This document shows, one piece after another, positions 32,223 through 41,914 of a DNA stretch of 55,541 bases. Position 1 is the first letter of the stretch. Every line of letters begins with the position of its first letter. The position numbers and the translations under genes were made by a program. The DNA is from an uncultured Pseudoflavonifractor sp. GTDB lineage: Bacteria; Bacillota; Clostridia; Oscillospirales; Oscillospiraceae. The DNA lies in contig CANSYW010000013.1 of NCBI GenBank assembly GCA_947651395.1, forward strand, positions 1 to 55,541. The letters are read 5' to 3'. The notes below the pieces were generated by a model. That model was not told where the DNA came from, did no database searches, and saw only the letters and a program-made list of their open reading frames with translations.

Positions 32223-33587
32223 ATGAACATTATTATCGTGGGCGACGGCAAAGTGGGCGCCGCCCTGACCTCTCAGCTCTCCAGCGAGGGCCACGACGTC
32301 ACCATCATCGACTCCAACCCCCAGGTGCTTACCCAGAGCGCCGAGCAATTTGACGTCATGGCCGTGGTGGGCAACGGCGCCTCCATGTCCACCCTCCGGG
32401 AGGCCGGCGTGGAAAAGGCGGAGGTGCTCATCGCCGCCACCAGCCGGGACGAGCTCAACCTGCTGACCTGCCTCACCGCCAAAAAGCTGGGCGTCAAGCA
32501 CACCATCGCCCGGATCCGCAACCCGGAGTACTCTGATCAGCTGGTCTCCATGCGGGAGGAGCTGGGGCTGTCCCTCACGGTAAATCCCGAGCAGGCCGCC
32601 GCCCAGGAGGCCTATCAGCTCCTCCAGTTCCCCTCCTTCCTCAAGCGGGACTCCTTTGCCAAGGGTCGGGTGGAGATCGTGGCCCTGCCGGTGGACGAGC
32701 ACTCCAAGCTGGACGGCATTCCCCTGACCAAGCTCTACGATATCGCCCGGGTCAACGTGCTGGTATGCGCCGTTCAGCGTGGGGACGGGATCCATATTCC
32801 CGGCGGCTCCTTCGTCCTCCAGGCCGGCGACACCCTTTTCGTCACCGCCGCCCTTCAGGATCTGGCCCAGCTGGTGCGAAACCTGGGCCTGGTGGAGCAC
32901 AAGGTCAAGAGCCTGCTCATCATCGGCGGCAGCCGTATCGCCTTCTACCTGGCCAAGCGGTGCCTGGACAGCGGCGTGGCGGTGAAGATCATCGAACGGG
33001 ATCATGACCGCTGCGTTAAGCTGGTGGAATCCCTCCCCCGGGCCACCGTCATTGAAGGGGACGGCTCCCGGCAGGACGTACTGGACGCCGAGGGCCTGCG
33101 CTCCTTTGACGCCGTCATCACCCTCACCGGAATGGATGAGGAGAATCTGGTTCTGTCCATGTTCGCCAGCCATCTGGGGGTGAGCAAGGTCATCACCAAG
33201 ATCAATCGCATTGAGTATTACGATGTATTCCGCAAGGTCGGCATCGGCTCGGTGATCAGTCCCAAGGGGCTGTGCTGCGCCAATATCGCGCGCTATATCC
33301 GGGCCATGTCCACCGCCGAGGGCATCGACAGCGTGCTCACCCTCCACTCCATTGTGGACGGCCAGGTGGAGGCCCTGGAATTTCTGGCGGGGCCCGAAAC
33401 CCGGCACCAGGGGGAAAAGCTCATGGACATCCCCCTGAAAAGCGGCATTCTCATCTCCTGCATCACCCATCAGGGCCGCACCATCATCCCCAAGGGCGAC
33501 AGCAGCTTCACCACCGGAGATACCCTGATCGTAGTTACCGCCGGGGGCCGGGTCCTCAACGACCTGGACGACATCTTCGCGGACTGA
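32223..33587 (+). CDS. trkA: Trk potassium uptake regulatory protein TrkA
   Basis: 454 residues, the cytosolic NAD-binding gating ring of a Trk/Ktr potassium transporter. It has two tandem RCK units: the first begins NIIIVGDGKVGAAL with GxGxxG (7-12); the second begins SLLIIGGSRIAFYLAKRC near 228. Each is followed by a TrkA-C ligand-binding domain (around 150-215 and 375-454). GGAAGG precedes the ATG. trkH follows after 13 nt. Confidence 0.94.
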   Translation: MNIIIVGDGKVGAALTSQLSSEGHDVTIIDSNPQVLTQSAEQFDVMAVVGNGASMSTLREAGVEKAEVLIAATSRDELNLLTCLTAKKLGVKHTIARIRNPEYSDQLVSMREELGLSLTVNPEQAAAQEAYQLLQFPSFLKRDSFAKGRVEIVALPVDEHSKLDGIPLTKLYDIARVNVLVCAVQRGDGIHIPGGSFVLQAGDTLFVTAALQDLAQLVRNLGLVEHKVKSLLIIGGSRIAFYLAKRCLDSGVAVKIIERDHDRCVKLVESLPRATVIEGDGSRQDVLDAEGLRSFDAVITLTGMDEENLVLSMFASHLGVSKVITKINRIEYYDVFRKVGIGSVISPKGLCCANIARYIRAMSTAEGIDSVLTLHSIVDGQVEALEFLAGPETRHQGEKLMDIPLKSGILISCITHQGRTIIPKGDSSFTTGDTLIVVTAGGRVLNDLDDIFAD

Positions 33588-33600
33588 GAGGATCTCATAT

Positions 33601-35058
33601 ATGAACGGTAAAATGATCGGCAAGCTGCTGGGCTTCCTGCTGCTGCTGGAATGTCTCTTCCTCTTCCCCCCCGCCCTCATCTCCGTCTACGACCATGAGA
33701 CGGAGGCCCTGCGCGCCCTTTTCACCACCATGGCCCTCTCCGCCGGAACGGGTATATTGCTTTGGGGCTGCTGTAAAAAGGCCCAGCGCCGCTTCTATGC
33801 CCGGGAGGGCTTTCTCATCACAGGTCTGGGTTGGATCGTCCTGTCCGCTGTGGGCGCCCTCCCCTTCTGGCTGTCCGGGGAGATCCCCCGGTACATCGAC
33901 GCCTTCTTTGAGACGGTCTCCGGCTTTACCACCACCGGCGCGTCCATCCTCACCAATGTGGAGGCCATGAGCCGGGGCCTTCTCTTCTGGCGCTCCTTCA
34001 CCCACTGGCTGGGCGGCATGGGGATCCTGGTGTTCCTGCTGGCCGTGATCCCCATGGGAAAAGGCGGATACAGCGTCCACCTGCTCCGGGCGGAAAGCCC
34101 CGGTCCCTCTGTGAGCAAGCTGGTGCCCAAGCTGCGCCAGACCGCCGCCATCCTCTATCTTATCTACATTGCCCTCACTGTTTTGAACGTTCTCTTCCTG
34201 CTGGCGGGGAAAGTGCCCCTCTTTGACGCTCTTTGCACCGCCTTCGGCACTGCGGGCACCGGCGGCTTCGGCATCAAAAACACCTCTATGGCAGGGTACT
34301 CCCCCTATATTCAGACTGTCTGTACCGTCTTTATGGCCCTCTTTGGGGTCAACTTCTCCATCTACTTCCTCATCCTTCTGGGCAAGTTCCGGCAGGTCAT
34401 ACGCAGCGAGGAGGTAGGACTCTATCTCGCCATTATGCTGGGCTCCATGGCCGTCATTACGGTCAACATCATCCCCCTTTACGGCGGCAGTATCCGCGCC
34501 GCCCTTCACGATGCGGCCTTCGCCGTATCCAGCATCATGACCACCACCGGCTTTGCCACGGCGGACTTCAACCTCTGGCCCCAGCTCTCCCGCACCATCC
34601 TGGTCATGCTGATGGTGGTGGGCGCCTGCGCCGGCAGCACCGGCGGCGGCATCAAGTGCGCCCGGATCGTTCTGTTGTTCAAATCCCTCTCCGCCCGTAT
34701 GCGCCAGATGCTCCACCCCAGAAGCGTCAACCTGGTGCAGTTTGAGGGCCGCACTGTGGAATCCGAGACCCTTCAGGGCGTCAACACCTATATGACCGCC
34801 TACTGCGCCATCGGCGTGGTGTCGGTGCTGCTGCTGTCCCTGGACAATTTCTCCCTGGAGACCAACCTCACCGCCGTGCTGGCCTGCCTCAATAACATCG
34901 GCCCCGGCCTGGACATGGTGGGCCCCACCGGCAACTACGCCATGTTCTCTCCCCTTTCCAAGCTGGTGCTCATCCTGAATATGCTTCTGGGCCGGCTGGA
35001 GATCTTCCCCCTGCTTATCATGCTCTCTCCCCGCACCTGGAGCCGGGCCTCCAACTGA
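33601..35058 (+). CDS. trkH: Trk potassium uptake membrane subunit TrkH
   Basis: 485 residues with four membrane-pore-membrane repeats. Filter-like segments include SGFTTTGAS (first loop), GTAGTGGFG (second), SIMTTTGFATAD (third) and the C-terminal NNIGPGLDMVGP (fourth). It forms the potassium channel gated by TrkA. AGAGGATC lies before the ATG. It is cotranscribed with trkA. The LysR gene begins 38 nt later with its own ribosome binding site. Confidence 0.94.
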   Translation: MNGKMIGKLLGFLLLLECLFLFPPALISVYDHETEALRALFTTMALSAGTGILLWGCCKKAQRRFYAREGFLITGLGWIVLSAVGALPFWLSGEIPRYIDAFFETVSGFTTTGASILTNVEAMSRGLLFWRSFTHWLGGMGILVFLLAVIPMGKGGYSVHLLRAESPGPSVSKLVPKLRQTAAILYLIYIALTVLNVLFLLAGKVPLFDALCTAFGTAGTGGFGIKNTSMAGYSPYIQTVCTVFMALFGVNFSIYFLILLGKFRQVIRSEEVGLYLAIMLGSMAVITVNIIPLYGGSIRAALHDAAFAVSSIMTTTGFATADFNLWPQLSRTILVMLMVVGACAGSTGGGIKCARIVLLFKSLSARMRQMLHPRSVNLVQFEGRTVESETLQGVNTYMTAYCAIGVVSVLLLSLDNFSLETNLTAVLACLNNIGPGLDMVGPTGNYAMFSPLSKLVLILNMLLGRLEIFPLLIMLSPRTWSRASN

Positions 35059-35096
35059 CCTGCGCCCCCTCTGTCTGTATCGAGAAAGGAGACCGC

Positions 35097-36014
35097 ATGC
35101 AGCTGCAACAGCTCTACTATTTCAAAGAGGTCGCCGAGCGCGGCAGCATCAACAAGGCCGCGGACGCCCTGATGATGACCCAGCCCAACCTGAGCCGCTC
35201 CATCCAAAAGCCGGAGGAGGAGCTTGGGCTGGAGCTGATCCGGCGCAACAACCGGGGCGTACAGCTCACGGAGGAGGGCCGGCAGTTCTATCAGCACGCC
35301 CGCGAGATCCTGGACCGTGTCGAGATCATCCAGCACATATCCAAGGAGGACAGCCCCCGGATGCTGTCGGTGTCCGCCTTCCCCTCCCTCACCTCCACCG
35401 CCCTCTTGGAGGAGCTTTATGCCCGGCACCGGAACCATCACATCCAGTTCACCCTCCGGGAATCCCGGCTGTCTGAGATCATCTCCGACGTTCATGAGCT
35501 GCGCTCCGAGCTGGGCGTCCTCCACACCAACCCCACCCAGCAAAAGCAGGTCCACATCCTTTTAGAGCAAAAGCAGCTGGAATTTCACCCTGTCAGCACC
35601 GACTCCTGGTATGCTTACCTTGGCCCCAACAGTCCTTTTTACGACCAGGAGTCCGTATCCATGCGGGAACTTTTGGAGTATCCGGTGCTGCGTTATCCCG
35701 ACGACCACTTTTCCATTCTCACCTCCTATATGCTCATCGACGGCGACCGTCTCCACGACCTGACCAAACGGGTCATGTTCCTCAATAACGAGGGGGCCAT
35801 CATCAACCTGCTGCGCACTACCGACGCCTTCACCTTTGGCATGAGCTGGAGCCGGGAGTTCTACGCTGAACTGGGCATTGCCTGCAAGCCCATCCAAGAC
35901 TATCATGTGGAGATCACCCTGGGCTGGGCCAAGCGGAAAAAAGAACAGCTCTCCCGGGAGGGGACCCAATTCGTGGAGCTGCTGCAAAAGCACTACGCAC
36001 AAACCGCGCAATAA
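35097..36014 (+). CDS. LysR-family regulator 1
   Basis: 305 residues. N-terminal winged helix-turn-helix MQLQQLYYFKEVAERGSINK followed by DALMMTQPNLSRSIQK, then a periplasmic-binding-like effector domain. In the conserved segment after the recognition helix the usual Leu is Pro (IQKPEEELG), which could weaken DNA binding. It is clearly paralogous to the regulator at 51108-52052, with shared blocks such as PDDHFS, AIINLLRTTDA and ITLGWAKRKKEQLS. The neighbouring transporter-M20 pair downstream is the likely target. AAAGGAG precedes the ATG. It may also be transcribed from trkAH, since no terminator separates them. Confidence 0.9.
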   Translation: MQLQQLYYFKEVAERGSINKAADALMMTQPNLSRSIQKPEEELGLELIRRNNRGVQLTEEGRQFYQHAREILDRVEIIQHISKEDSPRMLSVSAFPSLTSTALLEELYARHRNHHIQFTLRESRLSEIISDVHELRSELGVLHTNPTQQKQVHILLEQKQLEFHPVSTDSWYAYLGPNSPFYDQESVSMRELLEYPVLRYPDDHFSILTSYMLIDGDRLHDLTKRVMFLNNEGAIINLLRTTDAFTFGMSWSREFYAELGIACKPIQDYHVEITLGWAKRKKEQLSREGTQFVELLQKHYAQTAQ

Positions 36015-36027
36015 TTCCTCTCATTCT

Positions 36028-36060
36028 AAGGAGGCCGCCTTTCGGCGGCCTCCTTTTTTA
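36028..36060 (+). terminator. Terminator after LysR regulator 1
   Basis: GGAGGCCGCC, loop TTTC, GGCGGCCTCC, then six T: a perfect 10-bp stem. Confidence 0.92.
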
Positions 36061-36122
36061 TGCTTTTTGCGCATAGCCGAGCTATAAATCCCGTATCATT
36101 ATAATTTCCACGCATGACCGGG

Positions 36123-36168
36123 CCGTGCCAAATTGAGATTAGGCACGGTCTTTTTCCTTTGCTATACT
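36123..36168 (+). promoter_or_regulatory. Regulatory region of the transporter-M20 operon
   Basis: CCGTGCC (36123-36129) and GGCACGG (36142-36148) form an inverted repeat with a 12-nt spacer, ending over the -35 position of a promoter with -10 TATACT (36163-36168) and no good -35. That arrangement suits a LysR-activated promoter. It could also be a weak terminator, as TCTTTTTCC follows. Confidence 0.45.
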
Positions 36169-36302
36169 AAATTTATGGATATCCAAAATTTGCGCGTTTC
36201 CCTCCCCCGCACGTTCCGGCCTATGGCATACCGGTATTTTTCACCCTGGCCTTAGACCTGACTTCCAACGGTTTTGGAAGAGATAGAAAGGATGGAAGTA
36301 TT

Positions 36303-37469
36303 ATGACAGCTGTACAAGCCTTCTGTGTTCTTCTCGCGATCTTTGCCCTGGGCGAGATCGTCGCGGAAAAGACCCGCGCGATTTTGTCCGCCACCCTGGT
36401 TATCGCGGTGGTTCTTCTCATCGCCTTCTGGTGCGGCCTGCCCGCCGATATCTTCAATACCGCGGCAGTGACCGCTATCGGCAATATCCTGGTGGGCGTT
36501 CTGATCACCTCCATGGGCACCATGATCGACTTCCCCGAGCTTAAACGCCAGTGGAAGACCGTGGTCATCAGCCTGATCTGCGTCATCTGTGCCGTGGCCC
36601 TCATCGTTGTGCTCTGCCCCATCCTCATCGGCCACGATATGGCTATTGCCGGCGCCCCCATCTTTGCCGGCGCCAACACCGCCGCCCTGCTGATGACCAG
36701 CGCCCTGACCGAAAAGGGCCTCGCCGACCTGAGCAGCTTTGTGATCCTGGTTCTGGTGGCCCAGAACTTCGTGGGTATCCCCGTGGCCTCTATCCTTCTG
36801 CGCAAGGACGCCCAGAATTTCCTCAAAGACAGGGCCAACATCGCCCTCTACGCCAAGGCAGATGAAACCGCGACCGCTGAGGCCAAGCGCAAGCCCCTCC
36901 AACTGCCCGCTTTCCTCAATAAGCCCTCTGTCAAGCTGCTCAAGCTCAGCCTTGTGGCTGCCCTGTCCCAGTTCTGCGCCGGTTTGACCAACGGCACTGT
37001 CCACTTTTTCGTCTTCGCCCTCCTCTTCGGCATCCTGTTCAGCGAGCTGGGCTTTCTGGAGAAGAACATCCTGCCCCAGACCGAGTCCAACGGGCTGATC
37101 ATCTTCACCACCACTGTGGTCATTTTCACCAACCTGGCCAACACCACTCCCCAGCAGCTGGTAAGCATGTTGGTGCCCCTGCTGGTGCTGCTTCTGGTGG
37201 GCGTTATTGGCGCCTGCGTGGCCGGCGTCATCCTGGGCAAGGCGCTCCATGTGGCCCCTGGTCTGGCCATCTCTCTGGGGCTTACCTGTACCTTCGGCTT
37301 CCCCACCACCATGTTCATCCCCAAGGAGGTCTCCGTGGCCATGTCCTCCAACGAGGAAGAGCGCATCGCCATTGAGAATTATATGCTGCCCAAGATGGTC
37401 ACCGCCGGCTTCGTCACCGTCACTATCTCCTCTGTCCTCATCGCCGGCGTCGTTGTAAAAATGCTGTAA
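36303..37469 (+). CDS. Multi-pass membrane transporter, family uncertain (copy 1)
   Basis: 388 residues with about ten to eleven hydrophobic segments in two halves. The repeated glycine-rich blocks GAPIFAGANTAALLMTSALT and CTFGFPTTMFIPKEV look like re-entrant substrate sites of an ion-coupled carrier. It is paralogous to the protein at 49746-50915 along the whole length (for example SMGTMIDFPELKRQWK here and SLGTSIDFQELKRQWK there). I cannot name the family with confidence. Both copies are next to a LysR and an M20 hydrolase, so uptake of an N-acylated amino acid or dipeptide is a reasonable inference. GGATGGAAG precedes the ATG. Confidence 0.78.
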   Translation: MTAVQAFCVLLAIFALGEIVAEKTRAILSATLVIAVVLLIAFWCGLPADIFNTAAVTAIGNILVGVLITSMGTMIDFPELKRQWKTVVISLICVICAVALIVVLCPILIGHDMAIAGAPIFAGANTAALLMTSALTEKGLADLSSFVILVLVAQNFVGIPVASILLRKDAQNFLKDRANIALYAKADETATAEAKRKPLQLPAFLNKPSVKLLKLSLVAALSQFCAGLTNGTVHFFVFALLFGILFSELGFLEKNILPQTESNGLIIFTTTVVIFTNLANTTPQQLVSMLVPLLVLLLVGVIGACVAGVILGKALHVAPGLAISLGLTCTFGFPTTMFIPKEVSVAMSSNEEERIAIENYMLPKMVTAGFVTVTISSVLIAGVVVKML

Positions 37470-37480
37470 GGAGGAACACC

Positions 37481-38653
37481 ATGGTTCTGACCCTCGCGAA
37501 GAAGTACCATCCCTACATGATCGACCTGCGCCGCCACCTCCATATGCACCCGGAGTTGAGCATGCAGGAGTTTGAGACCTCCAAGCTGGTTCAAGATGAA
37601 CTGACCAAACTGGGCATACCCTTTGAGATCATTCCCGGCTCCACCAGCGTCATGGCCACCATCCAGGGGGCCAAACCCGGTAAGACCATCGCCCTCCGGG
37701 CCGATATGGACGCCCTCCCCATTCGGGAGCTGAGCGACTGCCCCTACAAGTCCCAAGTTGAGGGCACTATGCACGCCTGCGGCCACGACGGGCATACTGC
37801 CGCTCTGCTGGGTGCCGCTCATATTCTCACCGATCTGCGCGACCAACTATCAGGCACCGTAAAACTCTTTTTCGAGTCCGGTGAGGAGTTCGGCGGCACC
37901 ATTCATATCGCTGAAAAGGAGGGCTTTCTCCAAGGCATCGACCACTGCCTCGGCATCCACATCTGGGCAGATATTCCTGTAGGACGCATCTCGTGCTCTC
38001 CTGGTGCCCGGATGGCGGGCACCGACCTGTTCACCCTGAAGATCACGGGCAAGGGGGCTCACGCCTCCACCCCCAACCAGGGTATCGACGCCATCGTGGC
38101 GGCCTCCTCTATCATTATGAACCTGCAGACCATCGTCAGCCGGGAATTATTCCCCCAGGAGGTGGGCCTTGTCACCATCGGCAAGCTCACCGCCGGCCAG
38201 CGGTTCAACGCCATCGCTGACGAGGCTATTCTGGAGGGCAATCTGCGCTACTTTAACTCCGCCCTCAGCGATGAGTATCCTGTGATGATCAACCGCATCG
38301 CTGAAAATACGGCGGCGGCCTTCCGGGCCAAGAGCGAGATGATCATGCACACCAAGGGCACCCCCGCCGTCATCAATTCCGAGGCAGACGCCGCCTTCGG
38401 GCAAAAGGTCATCTCCCGGCTGTTTGGCCAGGAGTGCCTTTACGACCTGCCTCCTCTAATGGCGGGCGAGGACTTCGCCATCTTTATGGAAAAGGTGGGC
38501 GGCCTGTTCGTCTTTGTAGGCGGTGGCTTCCCCCACCGGGAATCCGCTCCTCACCACAACGGGCACTTTGATATCGACGAAGACTCTCTGCGTCTCACCG
38601 CCGCCCTTCACGCTCAATATGCCATAGACTATCTCAATGCACAAGCCAAATGA
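37481..38653 (+). CDS. M20-family amidohydrolase
   Basis: 390 residues. A zinc or manganese enzyme of the IAA-amino acid/hippurate hydrolase group that splits N-acyl amino acids. Metal-site motifs visible: ALRADMDALPI, HACGHDGHTAALLGAA and ESGEEFGG (the catalytic Glu pair), then the dimerisation domain opening LKITGKGAHASTP, and a late GEDFAIFMEKVGG. No signal peptide, so it acts in the cytosol after uptake. AAGGAGG lies 7 nt before the ATG, 11 nt after the transporter stop, so the two form one operon. Confidence 0.92.
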   Translation: MVLTLAKKYHPYMIDLRRHLHMHPELSMQEFETSKLVQDELTKLGIPFEIIPGSTSVMATIQGAKPGKTIALRADMDALPIRELSDCPYKSQVEGTMHACGHDGHTAALLGAAHILTDLRDQLSGTVKLFFESGEEFGGTIHIAEKEGFLQGIDHCLGIHIWADIPVGRISCSPGARMAGTDLFTLKITGKGAHASTPNQGIDAIVAASSIIMNLQTIVSRELFPQEVGLVTIGKLTAGQRFNAIADEAILEGNLRYFNSALSDEYPVMINRIAENTAAAFRAKSEMIMHTKGTPAVINSEADAAFGQKVISRLFGQECLYDLPPLMAGEDFAIFMEKVGGLFVFVGGGFPHRESAPHHNGHFDIDEDSLRLTAALHAQYAIDYLNAQAK

Positions 38654-38667
38654 TACTCTCTCATATA

Positions 38668-38702
38668 GAAAACGCCCCCTATCCGAGGATAGGGGGCGCT
38701 TT
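38668..38702. terminator. Shared terminator of the M20 gene and icd
   Basis: CGCCCCCTATCC and GGATAGGGGGCG form a perfect 12-bp stem around GA. On the minus strand the stem is followed by TTTTC. Confidence 0.85.
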
Positions 38703-38714
38703 CCCGTTTTTCTT

Positions 38715-39926
38715 TTACAGCTTCTTCTCCAAATTGGCCCGGATGGCCTGGAGGAACTCCAGGCTGTTCACCGCCTTCGCCGGGGCCGCGCCCTCCCACA
38801 GGCCGGCCAGATCCTTGGTCATCACGCCGCTTTCGATAGTCTCAATACAGGCGCTCTCCAGCTTGCCGGCGAAGTCCTCCAGTGCGGGGATGCTGTCCAA
38901 CTCTCCCCGCTTGCGCAGGGCCCCAGTCCAGGCGAAGATGGTGGCCATGGGGTTGGTGGAGGTCTCCTCCCCCTTCAGGTACTTGTAATAGTGCCGGGTG
39001 ACGGTGCCGTGGGCTGCCTCATACTCGTAGTTCCCCTCCGGGGAAACCAGTACGCTGGTCATCATGGCCAGGGAGCCGAAGGCGGTGGAGACCATGTCGC
39101 TCATCACGTCCCCATCGTAGTTCTTGCAGGCCCAGATGAAGCCCCCCTCGCTGCGGATGACCCGGGCCACCGCGTCGTCGATGAGGGTGTAGAAATACTC
39201 AATGCCCGCCCCTTTGAACTTCTCCTGATAATCCCTGTCAAAGATCTCCTGGAAAATGTCCTTGAATCGGTGATCGTACTGCTTGGAGATGGTATCCTTG
39301 GTGGCAAACCACAAGTCCTGCTTGATGTCCAGGGCATATTGAAAGCAGGCGTGGGCAAAGGAGGTGATGGACGCGTCGGTGTTGTACTGCCCCTGGAGCA
39401 CCCCGGAGCCGGTAAAGTCAAAAATGGTCTGCCTTGTCTCGGTGCCATCGTCGGCGGTGAATACCAGCTCCGCCCTGCCGGGTCCCTTGGGCTGGAATTC
39501 GCTGTTTTTATACACATCCCCATAGGCGTGACGGGCGATGGTGATGGGCTTTTTCCAATTCTTCACCACCGGGGAGACCCCCTTGACCATGATGGGGGCC
39601 CGAAAGACAGTGCCGTCCAGAATGGCCCGGATGGTGCCGTTGGGGCTCTTCCACATCTGGGAGAGCTTGTACTCCTCCACCCGCTGAGCGTTGGGGGTGA
39701 TGGTGGCGCACTTCACCGCCACGCCGTACTTTTTGGTGGCCTCGGCAGAGTCCACCGTCACCTGATCCTTCGTTTGCTCCCGCTGGGGGAGGCCCAGATC
39801 ATAATATTCTATCCTCAGCTCCACAAAGGGCTCCAGCAGCTCCTTCTTGATCGACCCCCAGAGGATACGGGTCATCTCATCCCCGTCCATCTCCACCAGC
39901 GGCGTGGTCATTTTGATCTTTTCCAT
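38715..39926 (-). CDS. icd: NADP-dependent isocitrate dehydrogenase
   Basis: 403 residues. It oxidises isocitrate to 2-oxoglutarate, feeding glutamate synthesis in an anaerobe with an incomplete citrate cycle. It belongs to the eukaryote-like homodimeric subfamily: [18 protein letters not shown] at the N terminus, [30 protein letters not shown] (metal-binding Asp residues) and [20 protein letters not shown] with [15 protein letters not shown] near the C terminus. Start 39926 (MEKIKM) has AGGGGGAG upstream; the in-frame ATG at 39965 lacks one. It lies 54 nt after the nucleotidase gene. Confidence 0.95.
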   Translation of the reverse strand: MEKIKMTTPLVEMDGDEMTRILWGSIKKELLEPFVELRIEYYDLGLPQREQTKDQVTVDSAEATKKYGVAVKCATITPNAQRVEEYKLSQMWKSPNGTIRAILDGTVFRAPIMVKGVSPVVKNWKKPITIARHAYGDVYKNSEFQPKGPGRAELVFTADDGTETRQTIFDFTGSGVLQGQYNTDASITSFAHACFQYALDIKQDLWFATKDTISKQYDHRFKDIFQEIFDRDYQEKFKGAGIEYFYTLIDDAVARVIRSEGGFIWACKNYDGDVMSDMVSTAFGSLAMMTSVLVSPEGNYEYEAAHGTVTRHYYKYLKGEETSTNPMATIFAWTGALRKRGELDSIPALEDFAGKLESACIETIESGVMTKDLAGLWEGAAPAKAVNSLEFLQAIRANLEKKL

Positions 39927-39980
39927 GCGGATCTCCCCCTTTTTATTTGTGTCACAGTTTACCACCGGAAGGAGGCAAAG

Positions 39981-41825
39981 TCAACGCCTCTTCCGCCGGC
40001 GCAGCACCCCCCGGACGACGAGCGCCGCCAGGGCCAGGATCAGCAGTACAGCCAGCAGCGCCACGGCGGTGGGCGCTCCCATGGGGATGAGAAGCCGTAC
40101 CGGGTTCCGGCTGGGCTCCGCCACTTTGCTGGCAGCGGGGGGCTCCACCCGCTCCTGCCCCTCCAGATAGGAGGCCAGGGCGTACCAGGCCTTTACTTCC
40201 TCACCCTTTTCGTCGTGGATGATCCGCACCTCAAAGTCGGCGACCTCATTGCCCTGCTCATCCCTGGGTGTGATGGACAGCAGCCCGAAGGACTTATCTT
40301 TTACCGTGGAGAGCATCTGGCCGGAGTAGAGGTCGGCCACCACCCGGTAGAGCTTGTCGTCCTCAATGTTCACCTGTCGTCCCTCCCCCTGGATGGAGCA
40401 GGCGGTGACCCGGTCCAAAAACATTCTGTGGGGATTGTATGTCCAGCCGCTCCCCGCCCCGAAGAGCTCGGCGGCGGGCATGAGGGCGGAGACGGAGGCG
40501 TCCACCTCAAAGGCGTTTTTCAGATCCTTGCCCGTGAGATATACCGACACCAGGGGATAGCCTGGGCTGCCGTCGGCCCCGGAGCCCAGGGAGAGGATGT
40601 CGAAGGCCTGGGAGGTGGTCACATCCCCCTGCCGGATCCTGTCCCGGATCACGCCGTCGGGGGCCACGGCGAAGGCGATGGGGACATAGTTCTCCCCCTC
40701 GATCCCCTTTACGGTCTCAATGTAGGCCCAGCCAATCAGGTCGCCGGTCTGGGCGGTGGTAAAGTCCTGATCGGCCCGGGTGATGACCTGGTCGTAGCCC
40801 AGACCGAACCGGGAGAGGTAGTTTTCGTTCACCTTGGCCTTAAGGCTTTGGGCCAGCGCCTCCATGCCCGGGTCGGGGGCAACGGAGCCGTCCACGGGGA
40901 TCAGCCTATACTCGGAATAGCTCAGGGCGTGGTCGGGGCTCACCTTCTTGTGGATGGTGATGCGTCCCAGGTTCCGGGTATAGGGCCCACAGGAGACAAT
41001 GAGGGTATTGCCCACCTGAATGGGCTCAGGCAGAGTGGTGTGGGTGTGGCCGGAGATGATGAGGTCGATGCCGTCCACCGCCTTGGCCAACTCGTAGTCC
41101 TCCCCCTTGCCCTCCTCTGTCCCGGTGTGGGACAGACAGATGATGAAGTCGGGCTCCTCTTTGGCCCGGATCTCCGCCACCACCCGCTTGGCCGCCTCGG
41201 CCACCGGCTCCAGGGTCATCCCCGACATGGGGGCACACTCGTCGGAGTCCACCCCCATGACGCCGAAGACGGCAACCCTCAGCCCGTCCCGCTCAATAAC
41301 AGTGTAATCGGTGACCGGGTAGTTGTCCATGGCCTCCGCCGCCACCTGGGCCCCCGGCTCCTTCGGGATCCGGTAGTTGGCCTGTACAACGGCGGGAAGC
41401 GTCTCACCGCTCTCCTTTGCCGCTGTAAGCATATCCGCCAGGCCCTGAGGCCGGTAGTCAAACTCGTGGTTGCCCAGAGTCACCGCGTCGTAGCCCATGG
41501 CCCCCAGCGCCCGCAGCTCGGGGGCGTCGACGGCATAGATCGTCTGAAACAGAGAGCCCATGGAAAAGTCCCCGGCGTCCACGGTGACGGTGGGATAGGA
41601 AAAGGCACTTCCTCCCCCCACATCGGCGGGGATCCGGCGCTGCTCCTCCAGCAGGGTGGCCAGACGGGTGTACCCGCCCCGATCTCCGGCGTCGGGATAA
41701 AAGCGGTCGTGGGTGTCGTGGGTGAAGAGCACGGTAAGCCCCACGCCGGGCGCGTTGGCCTGGGCCGGCGCCGCCAGACCGACCAGCAGCAGAACGGACA
41801 GGGCCAGAGCGGAAAGTCGTTTCAT
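39981..41825 (-). CDS. Membrane-anchored 5'-nucleotidase-like ectoenzyme
   Basis: 614 residues: signal peptide (cleavage near AQA), a calcineurin-like metallophosphatase domain, a 5'-nucleotidase C-terminal domain, and a C-terminal membrane helix followed by RRRKRR. Metal-site motifs are FTHDTHDRF, DAGDFSMGS, LGNHEFDY, LSHTGTEEG and SGHTHTT. The second domain includes TTAQTGDLIGWAY and GYPLVSVYLTGKDL. It would dephosphorylate nucleotides or nucleotide sugars outside the cell and remain tethered to the membrane. GAGGAGG precedes the ATG. Confidence 0.9.
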   Translation of the reverse strand: MKRLSALALSVLLLVGLAAPAQANAPGVGLTVLFTHDTHDRFYPDAGDRGGYTRLATLLEEQRRIPADVGGGSAFSYPTVTVDAGDFSMGSLFQTIYAVDAPELRALGAMGYDAVTLGNHEFDYRPQGLADMLTAAKESGETLPAVVQANYRIPKEPGAQVAAEAMDNYPVTDYTVIERDGLRVAVFGVMGVDSDECAPMSGMTLEPVAEAAKRVVAEIRAKEEPDFIICLSHTGTEEGKGEDYELAKAVDGIDLIISGHTHTTLPEPIQVGNTLIVSCGPYTRNLGRITIHKKVSPDHALSYSEYRLIPVDGSVAPDPGMEALAQSLKAKVNENYLSRFGLGYDQVITRADQDFTTAQTGDLIGWAYIETVKGIEGENYVPIAFAVAPDGVIRDRIRQGDVTTSQAFDILSLGSGADGSPGYPLVSVYLTGKDLKNAFEVDASVSALMPAAELFGAGSGWTYNPHRMFLDRVTACSIQGEGRQVNIEDDKLYRVVADLYSGQMLSTVKDKSFGLLSITPRDEQGNEVADFEVRIIHDEKGEEVKAWYALASYLEGQERVEPPAASKVAEPSRNPVRLLIPMGAPTAVALLAVLLILALAALVVRGVLRRRKRR

Positions 41826-41914
41826 AGGAGTTCCTCCTCACGGTGGTCAGTGGAGATATTTTACCACATCAAAGCGGGTTTTGAAACCCCGCACTTTCCG
41901 GCGCTCTGCGGCTT

